Source: DAOTTW01 sp034437615
GTDB taxonomy: Bacteria > Chloroflexota > Anaerolineae > Aggregatilineales > Phototrophicaceae
Direction of reading: 5' to 3'
DNA: 6,538 bases
Assembly: GCA_034437615.1 (NCBI GenBank)
Contig: DAOTTW010000490.1
Span: 1 to 6,538, forward strand
Position numbers and translations under genes: made by a program. Positions 1 through 6,172 of the stretch are shown here, piece after piece. The number at the start of each line of letters is the position of its first letter. Position 1 is the first letter of the stretch. The notes under the pieces were generated by a model. The model was not told where the DNA came from, did no database searches, and saw only the letters and a list, made by a program, of their open reading frames with translations.

Positions 1-92
1 AGGGGCAGGTAATCGGGCTTCGTGGGTGCGTTTCGCCTCACGTTACCGTTGCGCGACAGCGCCGGACTCTCACCGGGCTTCCCCTATCTGCG
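1..92 (-). promoter_or_regulatory. Cobalamin (B12) riboswitch aptamer core, cut by the left edge
   Basis: On the minus strand this stretch reads as the conserved core of a cobalamin riboswitch. In order it shows AGGGGAAGCCCGGTGAGAG at about 85-67, a CCGG/CCGG hairpin at 62-76, CGCTGTCGCGCAACGGTAA at about 63-45, a small CGTG...CACG stem-loop, and the B12-box-like AAGCCCGATTACCTGCC at about 20-4. The E. coli btuB leader has the closely matching AAGCCCGAAGACCTGCC in the same place. The family binds cobalamin and normally represses a downstream gene for B12 synthesis, uptake or a B12-independent isoenzyme. The 3' strand of stem P1, the expression platform and the controlled gene lie beyond position 1. 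I could not place the 5' strands of P1 and P2 with certainty; they may reach into the hairpin array or as far as about 275. It has no visible link to the sugar operon. Confidence 0.88.
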
Positions 93-125
93 AATAATCG
101 TAACTGCTTAGGCCAGTCTGTGTGT

Positions 126-253
126 GTCGCCACTGGCTAAAGCCAGCGGCTACCGCAGGGCCAACCCCCCTGAAGGGGGCTATGGCACGCTGCATACAGC
201 CTGCTTGAGCAGGCTTGTTGTTACCGGAGCCGGACGTTTTAACGTCTGGCGAC
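126..253 (-). repeat. Array of four regularly spaced hairpins in the riboswitch leader
   Basis: Four inverted repeats lie at 129-150 (10-bp stem, one mismatch), 160-186 (GCC/GGC ends plus a C5/G5 stem), 199-214 (7-bp perfect stem, or 8 bp counted from 198 to 215) and 229-250 (10-bp stem with one G-T pair). Three have two-base loops. Each begins with GCC and ends with GGC, while the inner arms differ completely, so structure rather than sequence is repeated. Their centres are 139.5, 173, 206.5 and 239.5. GTCGCCA at 126-132 and TGGCGAC at 247-253 are exact reverse complements and could close the array into one multibranched domain, in competition with the outer pairs of the first and last hairpins. 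It may be an expanded peripheral arm of the riboswitch, an mRNA-protecting 3' end of the sugar operon, or a short palindromic repeat element. None is followed by a T tract on the minus strand. Confidence 0.7.
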
Positions 254-293
254 TGAAAATGGGACACATACCTGAGTAGTTACGGAATGTGGG

Positions 294-1277
294 TTAGACT
301 GATACAGCCTTACGATCAACGGACAAACGACCATCTGCTGCAACGCTAACGGGCATCGGGTCACTGATCTCACCGATGAAATCACCATCCGACGACATAT
401 TCCAGAAAGCAATGAAATACCAGTTGCCGTCTACAGCCTGTATCAGCTTGCCAGAATACAGGCTACCGATTGTGTCCCCAACCAAAAACTCATCGGTCAA
501 ATACCTAAACGGCCCTGTAGGGCTATCGCCTACAAGGTAATGCGTACCTGTGACAGGTGGCATCTGCATACGTTGTTGCCTCGCCTGCGAATGATGCTCT
601 GCGGGTGTCGAAAACAACATATAGTAGCGTCCAGCAATGTGCAACAGTTGTGGCACTTCCAAATGACCAAATTCACCGGGTTCGGTTACAGGTGCACCGA
701 TTTGCCAATTATGCAAATCGGTTGATGTTGCATGCGCAATCACGCCTCGCGCATCAACCGGTCCGTCTTTAAGGCGACCTGTGATGTAAGCGTGATAGAT
801 ACTAGTCGATGAGTCGTAATAGATATATGGGTCGCGCCATGCTTCATCGTGCCAGGCCGACAGATCTAGCTTTTCATACCATGTGGGGTCGGCTTCCAAC
901 ACAGGCATGTCATCGGCTTTCGTCCAGTTGATTAGATCTGGAGACGTGGCATAACCTATACGCTGCACATAACCACGTTCACGCCGTGTGCTGCCTGTAT
1001 AGTACATATACCATAAGTCATTGGCTCGAATGACACTACCTGTCCAGGTTGCGAAGTCATCCCAGTTTGGAATCGGTGATTGCACAATGGCGTCTGGTAG
1101 AACCTCCCAGTTGCGTAAATCCTGCGAAACAGCATGGCCAATGGAGGTATTCCAGTGGCGTAGGAATTCGTGCTTTAGTGATTTATCAGCTTGCAAGTAA
1201 AAGATATGCGTATCCGAGCCGTCCTGCGCGAACCAGAAATCCCAGACCCATTTATCATCAAAGCGTAAGGGCATCAT
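294..1277 (-). CDS. Cytoplasmic glycoside hydrolase, clan GH-J-like (GH32/GH68 type) five-bladed propeller
   Basis: The 327-residue protein has no signal peptide, so it should act in the cytoplasm on imported sugar. Three acidic motifs fit the catalytic triad of GH32/GH68 fructosidases: Asp13 in WVWDFWF (candidate nucleophile, resembling the VWDxWP motif of levansucrases), Asp149 in WRDPYIY (the RDP motif that stabilises the transition state) and Glu207 in HLEVPQL (candidate acid/base). WTGSV at 78-82 resembles the WSG motif. The blade signature (S/T)xDLxNW recurs at 51-57, 112-118 and 185-191. The length covers only the propeller; the C-terminal beta-sandwich usual in GH32 is absent. The start is ATG 1277, whose first base is the last base of the permease stop codon; AAAGG at 1281-1285 is the likely ribosome site, and ATG 1274 is equally possible. 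Fructoside cleavage is inferred; GH43-like activity on another sugar cannot be excluded. Sampled blocks are near 48% GC, lower than the transporter genes. Confidence 0.8.
   Translation of the reverse strand: MMPLRFDDKWVWDFWFAQDGSDTHIFYLQADKSLKHEFLRHWNTSIGHAVSQDLRNWEVLPDAIVQSPIPNWDDFATWTGSVIRANDLWYMYYTGSTRRERGYVQRIGYATSPDLINWTKADDMPVLEADPTWYEKLDLSAWHDEAWRDPYIYYDSSTSIYHAYITGRLKDGPVDARGVIAHATSTDLHNWQIGAPVTEPGEFGHLEVPQLLHIAGRYYMLFSTPAEHHSQARQQRMQMPPVTGTHYLVGDSPTGPFRYLTDEFLVGDTIGSLYSGKLIQAVDGNWYFIAFWNMSSDGDFIGEISDPMPVSVAADGRLSVDRKAVSV
299..326 (-). promoter_or_regulatory. Possible promoter for the riboswitch leader, inside the end of the hydrolase gene
   Basis: On the minus strand TTGTCC (321-326) and TATCAG (299-304) are separated by 16 bases, with four of six consensus matches each. 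Transcription would start near 292, just after the hydrolase stop codon, and give a leader of at least 290 bases ahead of the riboswitch-controlled gene. This is a weak pattern match; read-through from the sugar operon is an alternative. Confidence 0.22.
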
Positions 1278-2398
1278 CAACCTTTCACACCACTGCTGCT
1301 GACGGATTGCACAAACCAGCGCTGGAATAGCAAGAAGACGATCAAAACCGGGATCGTGACCATCGCGGCATACGCCATGATGCTACCCCACAGGATCGGC
1401 TCTTGCGTCTGGAAGAAATCCATACCCACCATCAGTGGGCGGTAATCATCGCTGCGCGTCACCATCAGCGGCCACAGGTAAAACGAATAAAATTGCAAGA
1501 ATTTGAGAATCGCGACGGTTGCGAAAACCGGGCGCGAAATCGGCACGATCAGTTGCCAATAGATACGAAACGCCCCAGCACCATCAACGTAAGCCGCTTC
1601 ATCAAAATCCTTTGGGATGTTGATGAAGAACTGATAGAACAAGAAGATGCTCAGCGGCTCTGCGATGAACGGCAGAATCTGCACATGATACGTGTTAAGC
1701 CACGTACCGCCCTGTAGCATCTGCTGTACCATGAAGCCCACCAGAATCAGAAACGGCAACGATAGTACCGCCGCCAGAATGCCACGCATGGCACGTTGCG
1801 CGCTGGTTTCCATGTGCCAGTAAAACGGCAGGCGGCTTAGCGCACCATCCAGCCCCGACGTTAGCGCAATCCAGAAGCCGAACGTCACACCCGTGATGAT
1901 CAGCAACACCGCAACATTCGCCAGGAACGACATTTCGTTGACCTGCATCAACAACGGCGCGGCAATCGCTTCTAGCGGCAGGATAATCAGCGAGACGATC
2001 AACGCCAACGCAACATTACGACCGGGCCAGCGCATCCGTGAGAGCACGAAGGCGGCCATGCTATTGACGAACAAGCCTACCAGCACTGTCGTCACCGTGA
2101 TGAAGATCGAATTGAAAGCGTAGCGCTCGAAGGCTACGCGGTCAAACACGTTAATGATGTTATCCAGCGTCAGGTTTGTGAAATCCGGCAAAAATGCCTG
2201 TATCGTCGCCAGATCGCTTAGGACGCGCTCGTTGGGCTTAAAAGCCGCTACAATCATGAAGATAATCGGGAACAGGAAGATAAACCCGATGAAGCTCATC
2301 AGCAGATAGGTAAAGATGCGGCTGCCGTAGAAGCGCAGGCGTGCATTGCGTGCGTCGCGTGCGGCTTGTTGTTCGGCATTGAACGTTGTGCTTGTCAT
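1277..2398 (-). CDS. Sugar ABC transporter permease, MalG type, with extra membrane segments
   Basis: This is an inner-membrane half of a carbohydrate importer. The EAA loop that docks the ATPase is at residues 267-286 (DEAAYVDGAGAF...P), and the family sequence FLxFYSFYLWPL follows. Standard membrane segments lie near 29-52, 95-120, 128-150, 237-258, 288-312 and 340-362. The protein has 373 residues against about 280-300 for the family. The surplus is a block of about 75 residues (159-233) between the third and fourth standard segments, just before LNTY. It holds two further hydrophobic stretches (about 161-180 and 207-228) joined by a segment with Arg189, Arg202 and Arg205, which fits a cytoplasmic loop. 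The start ATG 2398 follows AGGAG at 2409-2413, which overlaps the stop codon of the upstream permease, so the two are probably translationally coupled. The family call is secure; the substrate is inferred from neighbours. Confidence 0.95.
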   Translation of the reverse strand: MTSTTFNAEQQAARDARNARLRFYGSRIFTYLLMSFIGFIFLFPIIFMIVAAFKPNERVLSDLATIQAFLPDFTNLTLDNIINVFDRVAFERYAFNSIFITVTTVLVGLFVNSMAAFVLSRMRWPGRNVALALIVSLIILPLEAIAAPLLMQVNEMSFLANVAVLLIITGVTFGFWIALTSGLDGALSRLPFYWHMETSAQRAMRGILAAVLSLPFLILVGFMVQQMLQGGTWLNTYHVQILPFIAEPLSIFLFYQFFINIPKDFDEAAYVDGAGAFRIYWQLIVPISRPVFATVAILKFLQFYSFYLWPLMVTRSDDYRPLMVGMDFFQTQEPILWGSIMAYAAMVTIPVLIVFLLFQRWFVQSVSSSGVKG

Positions 2399-2411
2399 GG
2401 GTCATATGCTC

Positions 2412-3524
2412 CTAATCGAACGCGCCTTTGCTGCGGACGAGGGTGCGTTGGATCAGGCTGAAGAACAGCACAATCACCACAAAAACCACCGAGATTGCAC
2501 TCGCAAAGCCGATTTCGTTCTGCGTCCAGCCGCGCCGCACCACATACCAGATGATCGTCGCTGTGCTTTCCCCTGGCCCACCATCCGGCGTCATCACATT
2601 GACCTGATCGAACAACCGGAACGCAAGAATTGTCGTCGCCAGCACTACGAAGATTGTCGTGTTGCGCAACATGGGCAACGTGATAAAGCGGAACTTCTGA
2701 AAGACACTGGCCCCATCAATGCCTGCGGCTTCATACAAATCCTCTGGAATATCCTGCAACCCTGCAAGGAAAATCACCATCTGAAAGCCGACACCCTGCC
2801 AGATAGAGAGAATCATAATCGCAGGCATCGCAGAAGCCGGGTGTTGTAGCCAATCATACGGCCCAAGCCCAAGCACACCGAGCATCTCGTTAATCAGGCC
2901 GAAATCTGGGTTGTATAAGAAGCTCCACACAACAGCGATAATCACAATCGCTGTGACAACCGGACTGAAATAAATCGTCCTGAAGACGTTCATATACGCC
3001 AATTTTTGGTTGATGAGGATCGCGAGAAACAGCGCCAGCGAGGTCTGTACAGGCACGACGACAATCACGAAGAACAAAATATTGACAAGCGCTTGCCAGA
3101 AAAGCGGGTCCTTCGCCATCAGCCCATAATTGTTATTGCCTAATGTGATGACATCAAGCACCAGATAATCACGCCATGATTCCATACCGGGTTGGATTTC
3201 GTTGAGGTCGTCTACAGCGCGTGTGCGCCAGCGAAAATCAGCCTCACCGTCACTATCCTCATACCAACCGACGGACGGTCGGCGCTCTGGGAATTCTTGC
3301 GGCAGGGGTGGCAATTCCATCAGGCCAATTGCCAGCAAGCGGTCATAATTGCGCAGGCCAACATAATCGGCCTGTGCGCCGTCAAAGCGCTGATTCGTCA
3401 GGCTAAGCTGAAAGCCGCGCACGAACGGCACGACCATAAAAATAAATAACAACAAGAACGCAGGGCCACCAAGCAACAAAGCGGAGACAGTATCGCGTTG
3501 TCGGCGGCTGTTCAGGTTGAACAT
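2412..3524 (-). CDS. Sugar ABC transporter permease, MalF/UgpA type, with enlarged first external loop
   Basis: This is the partner permease of the importer. Its EAA loop is at residues 265-284 (EAAGIDGASVFQKF...LP). Membrane segments are visible near 13-35, 144-171, 180-203, 233-255, 289-312 and 343-365. The 370 residues exceed the usual 290-310 because about 73 residues (65-137) sit between NYDRLL and DPLFWQAL, motifs that are normally adjacent. By topology this loop faces outward, and it is acidic (14 Asp/Glu against 6 Lys/Arg, by my count), so it could contact the binding protein. The start is chosen from the ribosome site CGGAG at 3532-3536: ATG 3524 lies 7 bases after GGAG and ATG 3527 only 4. 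A longer frame from GTG 3572 would begin inside the intercistronic hairpin and is unlikely. The stop codon is 13 bases before the next permease start. Confidence 0.95.
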   Translation of the reverse strand: MFNLNSRRQRDTVSALLLGGPAFLLLFIFMVVPFVRGFQLSLTNQRFDGAQADYVGLRNYDRLLAIGLMELPPLPQEFPERRPSVGWYEDSDGEADFRWRTRAVDDLNEIQPGMESWRDYLVLDVITLGNNNYGLMAKDPLFWQALVNILFFVIVVVPVQTSLALFLAILINQKLAYMNVFRTIYFSPVVTAIVIIAVVWSFLYNPDFGLINEMLGVLGLGPYDWLQHPASAMPAIMILSIWQGVGFQMVIFLAGLQDIPEDLYEAAGIDGASVFQKFRFITLPMLRNTTIFVVLATTILAFRLFDQVNVMTPDGGPGESTATIIWYVVRRGWTQNEIGFASAISVVFVVIVLFFSLIQRTLVRSKGAFD

Positions 3525-3531
3525 CATCTTT

Positions 3532-3536
3532 CTCCG
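3532..3536 (-). promoter_or_regulatory. Ribosome binding site deciding the start of the first permease
   Basis: CGGAG on the minus strand precedes two adjacent ATG codons. The spacing favours the second (3524) over the first (3527), and excludes the upstream GTG at 3572 as the main start. Confidence 0.6.
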
Positions 3537-3558
3537 TAAATTTAATTTTTGTGGGGGC

Positions 3559-3580
3559 GGGGCACGGCGCACCGTGCCCC
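3559..3580 (-). other. Perfect intercistronic hairpin between binding protein and permease genes
   Basis: GGGGCACGG and CCGTGCCCC form a 9-bp perfect stem with a four-base loop, 20 bases after the stop codon of the binding-protein gene. The bases that follow on the minus strand are GCCCCCACAAAAATT, without a T run, so it is not a standard intrinsic terminator. In known importer operons (malE-malF of E. coli is the classic case) a structure at this place protects the upstream mRNA and keeps binding protein in excess over permease. That role is inferred from position. Confidence 0.7.
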
Positions 3581-3600
3581 TGATGAATTTACGACCTGCG

Positions 3601-4866
3601 CTATTCTAGCGCTTCAATGGCTGCATCAGCCGTATCGACGGCTTTATCCAGCGCATCTTGTACATCTTCACCGCGTGCCAGCGCCTGAATCAGGTCGCTC
3701 ATAGCGGTCTGGATGCCGGGGTAGGCCGCAGTCGCTGCACGTGGAACGGCGACACCTTCTTGTAACTGCTGGGTATAGATGTACATATCGCCACCTTCGG
3801 CGTAGCGCTCATCCTCATTCAGCAGGCTGACCAGCGCAGGTGGTGCGCCGTTGGCTTGCGTCACGGCGGTCACCTGCTCAGGCTGCATCATGAATTCGAT
3901 GAAGTCCCACGCACCTTCTTGATTGTCGCAGGTGCTTGTGATGCCCCAGTTCCAGCTACCCATGCCACTGACAGCGCCTTCGCCAAAGTCCGGCATCGGG
4001 ATCAGCACCAGGTCATCGCCCAGGGCTTCGCTGTAGGGGTTGTAGTTCCAGTGACCATCGTAGGCCAGCGCCACCAGACCATTCTGGAAGTCCGCGCTCG
4101 GGTCAACCGGGGTCGCGGTCGCGTAACCAGCTTCAAAGACGCCCTGCAACCATTCACCGAAATCAACTGCTTCGGGGCCGTTCAGCACGCCCTCGGCGGT
4201 GTCGAACGATTCTTTGTCGATGGTATCGCCGCCAAAGCTGCGCAGCATCGGGCCGAAGGCGTAACTGTACCATTCACCTGTACGATCCATAAAGAATTCC
4301 ACCACGCGCCCATCTTCCGGCACGACTTCTGCGAGTGCTTCAAAGGCGGCGTTCAGTTCATCCAGCGTCCAGGTGTCATTAATGCCTTCAGGGATGCGCA
4401 CACCAGCTTCTTCCAGCAAGGCACGATTGCCCCAGAAAGCGATGCCGCTGTCAAACTGACCCAGGCTCCACAATTGATCGTCAACGGTGCCCTGGTCGAT
4501 GATGCTCGGCAGCACGTCGTCCATCAATTCCTCGCTCACGAACGGGTCGAGCGGTATCAGGTCGCCTGCAAAGACGTAGTTGTAGATAAAGGGGCCGTCG
4601 AAATCCAGCACGCAGGGCAGGTCGCCAGCTAGCGCAGCAGCACGCACCTGATCGTTATAGCTGCCTTCCGGCACGACTTCTAGCACGGCTTCGTATGCGT
4701 CCTGGCTTTCATTGTATTCGGCGATCAGCGCTTCAAATTGCTCGCGCTCCTCGCCCTGACCACTGTGAATCCACACGCTGATGCTTTCCTGTGCGAGCGC
4801 AGGCAGCGCGACGACAAATAACAGCGCGAAAACAAACAATAGGCTTAAGCGTTTCATCGGTTTCAT
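3601..4866 (-). CDS. Secreted sugar-binding protein of an ABC importer, family 1
   Basis: The 421-residue protein captures the substrate outside the membrane and delivers it to the permeases. It opens with a signal peptide: Lys/Arg at 2-6, a hydrophobic core at about 7-22 and an ALA-QE type I cleavage site after residue 25. No lipobox Cys is present, so anchoring is not lipid-based. The mature N-terminus (ISVWIHSGQGEE) and the segment GDLPCVLDFDGP at 81-92 are typical of the SBP_bac_1 group. Trp32, Trp273, Trp305 and Trp307 are candidates for stacking on sugar rings. The mature chain contains only two Cys (85 and 313), suggesting a disulfide between the lobes or near the hinge. The start ATG 4866 is 8 bases after AGGAG (4875-4879) and directly precedes the signal peptide; the open frame reaches back to 5019, but that extension would bury the signal peptide. 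It is the first transporter gene after the repressor gene. Confidence 0.94.
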   Translation of the reverse strand: MKPMKRLSLLFVFALLFVVALPALAQESISVWIHSGQGEEREQFEALIAEYNESQDAYEAVLEVVPEGSYNDQVRAAALAGDLPCVLDFDGPFIYNYVFAGDLIPLDPFVSEELMDDVLPSIIDQGTVDDQLWSLGQFDSGIAFWGNRALLEEAGVRIPEGINDTWTLDELNAAFEALAEVVPEDGRVVEFFMDRTGEWYSYAFGPMLRSFGGDTIDKESFDTAEGVLNGPEAVDFGEWLQGVFEAGYATATPVDPSADFQNGLVALAYDGHWNYNPYSEALGDDLVLIPMPDFGEGAVSGMGSWNWGITSTCDNQEGAWDFIEFMMQPEQVTAVTQANGAPPALVSLLNEDERYAEGGDMYIYTQQLQEGVAVPRAATAAYPGIQTAMSDLIQALARGEDVQDALDKAVDTADAAIEALE

Positions 4867-5064
4867 AGGGGGTACTCCTGTGATTAATTTTGTATGGTTT
4901 ACTGAGGGCAAACTGTGCCCAGGCTTATCGCTTGGCGCTTCTGCCCAAGCGAATGACATGAATTTCGTCCAGATAGACATTAGGCAATCCTGAAGTATTG
5001 CGCTACATTTAGCTTGCAACTATCGGGTTGATGCCTCCTCTCGTTGTGTCGGGCACTTTGTCTA
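4867..5064 (-). other. Structured spacer between repressor and binding-protein genes
   Basis: No gene is seen in these 198 bases. Read on the minus strand, they hold an imperfect 22-bp inverted repeat at 4998-5019 (TTGC/GCAA outside, GCTA/TAGC inside), an 8-bp perfect hairpin at 4928-4952 (TCGCTTGG/CCAAGCGA, nine-base loop), and a 5-bp hairpin at 4906-4920 (GGGCA/TGCCC). No second copy of the operator at 6173-6190 and no convincing -35/-10 pair were found. The spacer may be the untranslated leader of a read-through transcript, or may contain a weak separate promoter under another regulator. The ribosome site of the binding-protein gene is at 4875-4879. Confidence 0.5.
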
Positions 5065-6105
5065 TCAGCGCGGCGACGATGTGTGTATGTGTGTGGTCGT
5101 CGTGCGCGTGATAACCTGTAATGGTGGCAATGCGGCGGGTGGGGGCACATCCGGGTCGTGTGAACGGTTCAGCAAGTATTGAACCGCATGTTGCCCGCTA
5201 CGTTGCAGGTGTTGCCGGATGGTCGTCAGGCCCATGTGCGCGGCGATTTCCAGATCATCATAGCCGATGATGCTGATGTCTTGCGGGATGCTCAGCGTCA
5301 TCTCGCGGGCAGCGGCCATGCAGCCAATTGCTTGCATGTCGCTCATCGCGAAAATTGCCGTCGGCGGTGTCGCCAGTTGGATCAGTTGTCGCGCCATGTC
5401 TCGCGCCGCCTCATAGCCATAATCCCCCAGGCGCACATAGCCCGGTTGTTGTACGATCTGCGTTGCGCTCAGGGCATCCGTATAACCCCGGTAACGCTCC
5501 TCACTGGTCTTAAAGCCAAAGTCATCCTGCACGAAGTGGTCGCCCACATAGGCAATGTGCGTATGACCCAGGTCAAGCAGATGTTGCGTTGCCAGTCGTC
5601 CACCGTGTCGATCATCCGTACCAACAGACAACATGTAGGGTGTGTCTCGGTTGTGGATGCTGACGACAGCGATATTTGCCTGCACCAACAAGTCATGTTG
5701 ATCTTGCGGCAGCACGAAATCAATCACAATCAGCCCTTCAACGGTGCTTTCCTGCGTGATGGTCTGTAGCTGCTCCTGTGCATGTTGTGGTGAACCAGCG
5801 CTATACAGGACAACTTCATAGTCGGGTGCTTGCGCGCTAAGCGCGGCCTGGATGCCCCGCAGACGCTCTGCGAACGAGTGGTAGCTGATGAAGGGTTGTG
5901 TGAGGACGCCGATATTGCGGCGTCGAGTGCGGCGTGGTAGTTGCCTCGCGATGGTATCTGGCTTGAAGTTAAGTTCTTTGATGGCTGCCAGAACGCGTTC
6001 GCGGGTTTCAGCACCCACTCTGGGGCTGTTGTTCATCACACGGGACACGGTACCGATGCCGACACCGGCTTTGTGTGCCACGTCATAAATCGTCGGTCGT
6101 CTCAC
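5065..6105 (-). CDS. LacI-family sugar-responsive transcriptional repressor
   Basis: The 346-residue regulator has the LacI layout. A helix-turn-helix lies at residues 5-26 (TIYDVAHKAG...GTVSRVMNN), followed by a hinge helix with the conserved minor-groove Leu56 (ARQLPRR), and then a periplasmic-binding-protein-like effector domain from about residue 64 (RNIGVLT), including TDDRHGG, HLLDLGHTHIAYVG, AIFAMSDMQAIG and ISIIGYDD. Family members bind a palindromic operator as dimers and release it on binding a sugar. The start is GTG 6105 (RRPTIYDVA follows), with AGAG 7 bases upstream. An ATG at 6189 in the same frame would add 28 residues, but it lies inside the operator and near the transcription start, so it is rejected. 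The C-terminus ends in a Thr/His-rich tail (TRTTTTHIHT) encoded by a TG-rich stretch. The operator at its own promoter indicates autoregulation; the effector is probably the sugar imported by this operon or a product of it. Confidence 0.93.
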   Translation of the reverse strand: MRRPTIYDVAHKAGVGIGTVSRVMNNSPRVGAETRERVLAAIKELNFKPDTIARQLPRRTRRRNIGVLTQPFISYHSFAERLRGIQAALSAQAPDYEVVLYSAGSPQHAQEQLQTITQESTVEGLIVIDFVLPQDQHDLLVQANIAVVSIHNRDTPYMLSVGTDDRHGGRLATQHLLDLGHTHIAYVGDHFVQDDFGFKTSEERYRGYTDALSATQIVQQPGYVRLGDYGYEAARDMARQLIQLATPPTAIFAMSDMQAIGCMAAAREMTLSIPQDISIIGYDDLEIAAHMGLTTIRQHLQRSGQHAVQYLLNRSHDPDVPPPAALPPLQVITRTTTTHIHTSSPR

Positions 6106-6172
6106 AATAAACTCTAGAATAATAGTAAAATAACAAATTACACGAGAACGATAGCATATTTGACTTGCGTTT

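Noticed and set aside
229..250. Intrinsic terminator of the sugar operon
   Set aside because: The stem is good, but no T run follows it on the minus strand; TCCGGTAACAACAA comes next. The plus-strand side also lacks a T tract.
126..253. CRISPR array
   Set aside because: The regular 33-base pitch suggested it, but the units share only GCC/GGC ends and a fold. There is no repeated sequence and no spacer.
70..267. A 65-codon open frame on the minus strand at the left end
   Set aside because: It runs through the hairpin array and into the riboswitch core, and its translation is shaped by palindromes rather than any protein pattern.
2403..2405. ATG 2405 as the start of the second permease
   Set aside because: It is out of frame with the permease and only 3 bases from the ribosome site.
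3528..3572. GTG 3572 as the start of the first permease
   Set aside because: It falls in the intercistronic hairpin and has no ribosome site, whereas ATG 3524 has one at good spacing.
3856..4632. A 258-codon open frame on the plus strand
   Set aside because: It is the antisense shadow of the binding-protein gene, whose own frame has a signal peptide and family motifs. The same applies to the plus-strand frames at 2346-2849 and 5179-5769.
4867..5019. A start at 5019 for the binding protein
   Set aside because: It would place 51 residues before a complete signal peptide. ATG 4866 has a well-spaced ribosome site.
5077..5096. TG-rich simple repeat as a phase-variation tract
   Set aside because: It is short and interrupted, and lies at the very 3' end of the repressor gene, where slippage would change only the Thr/His tail.
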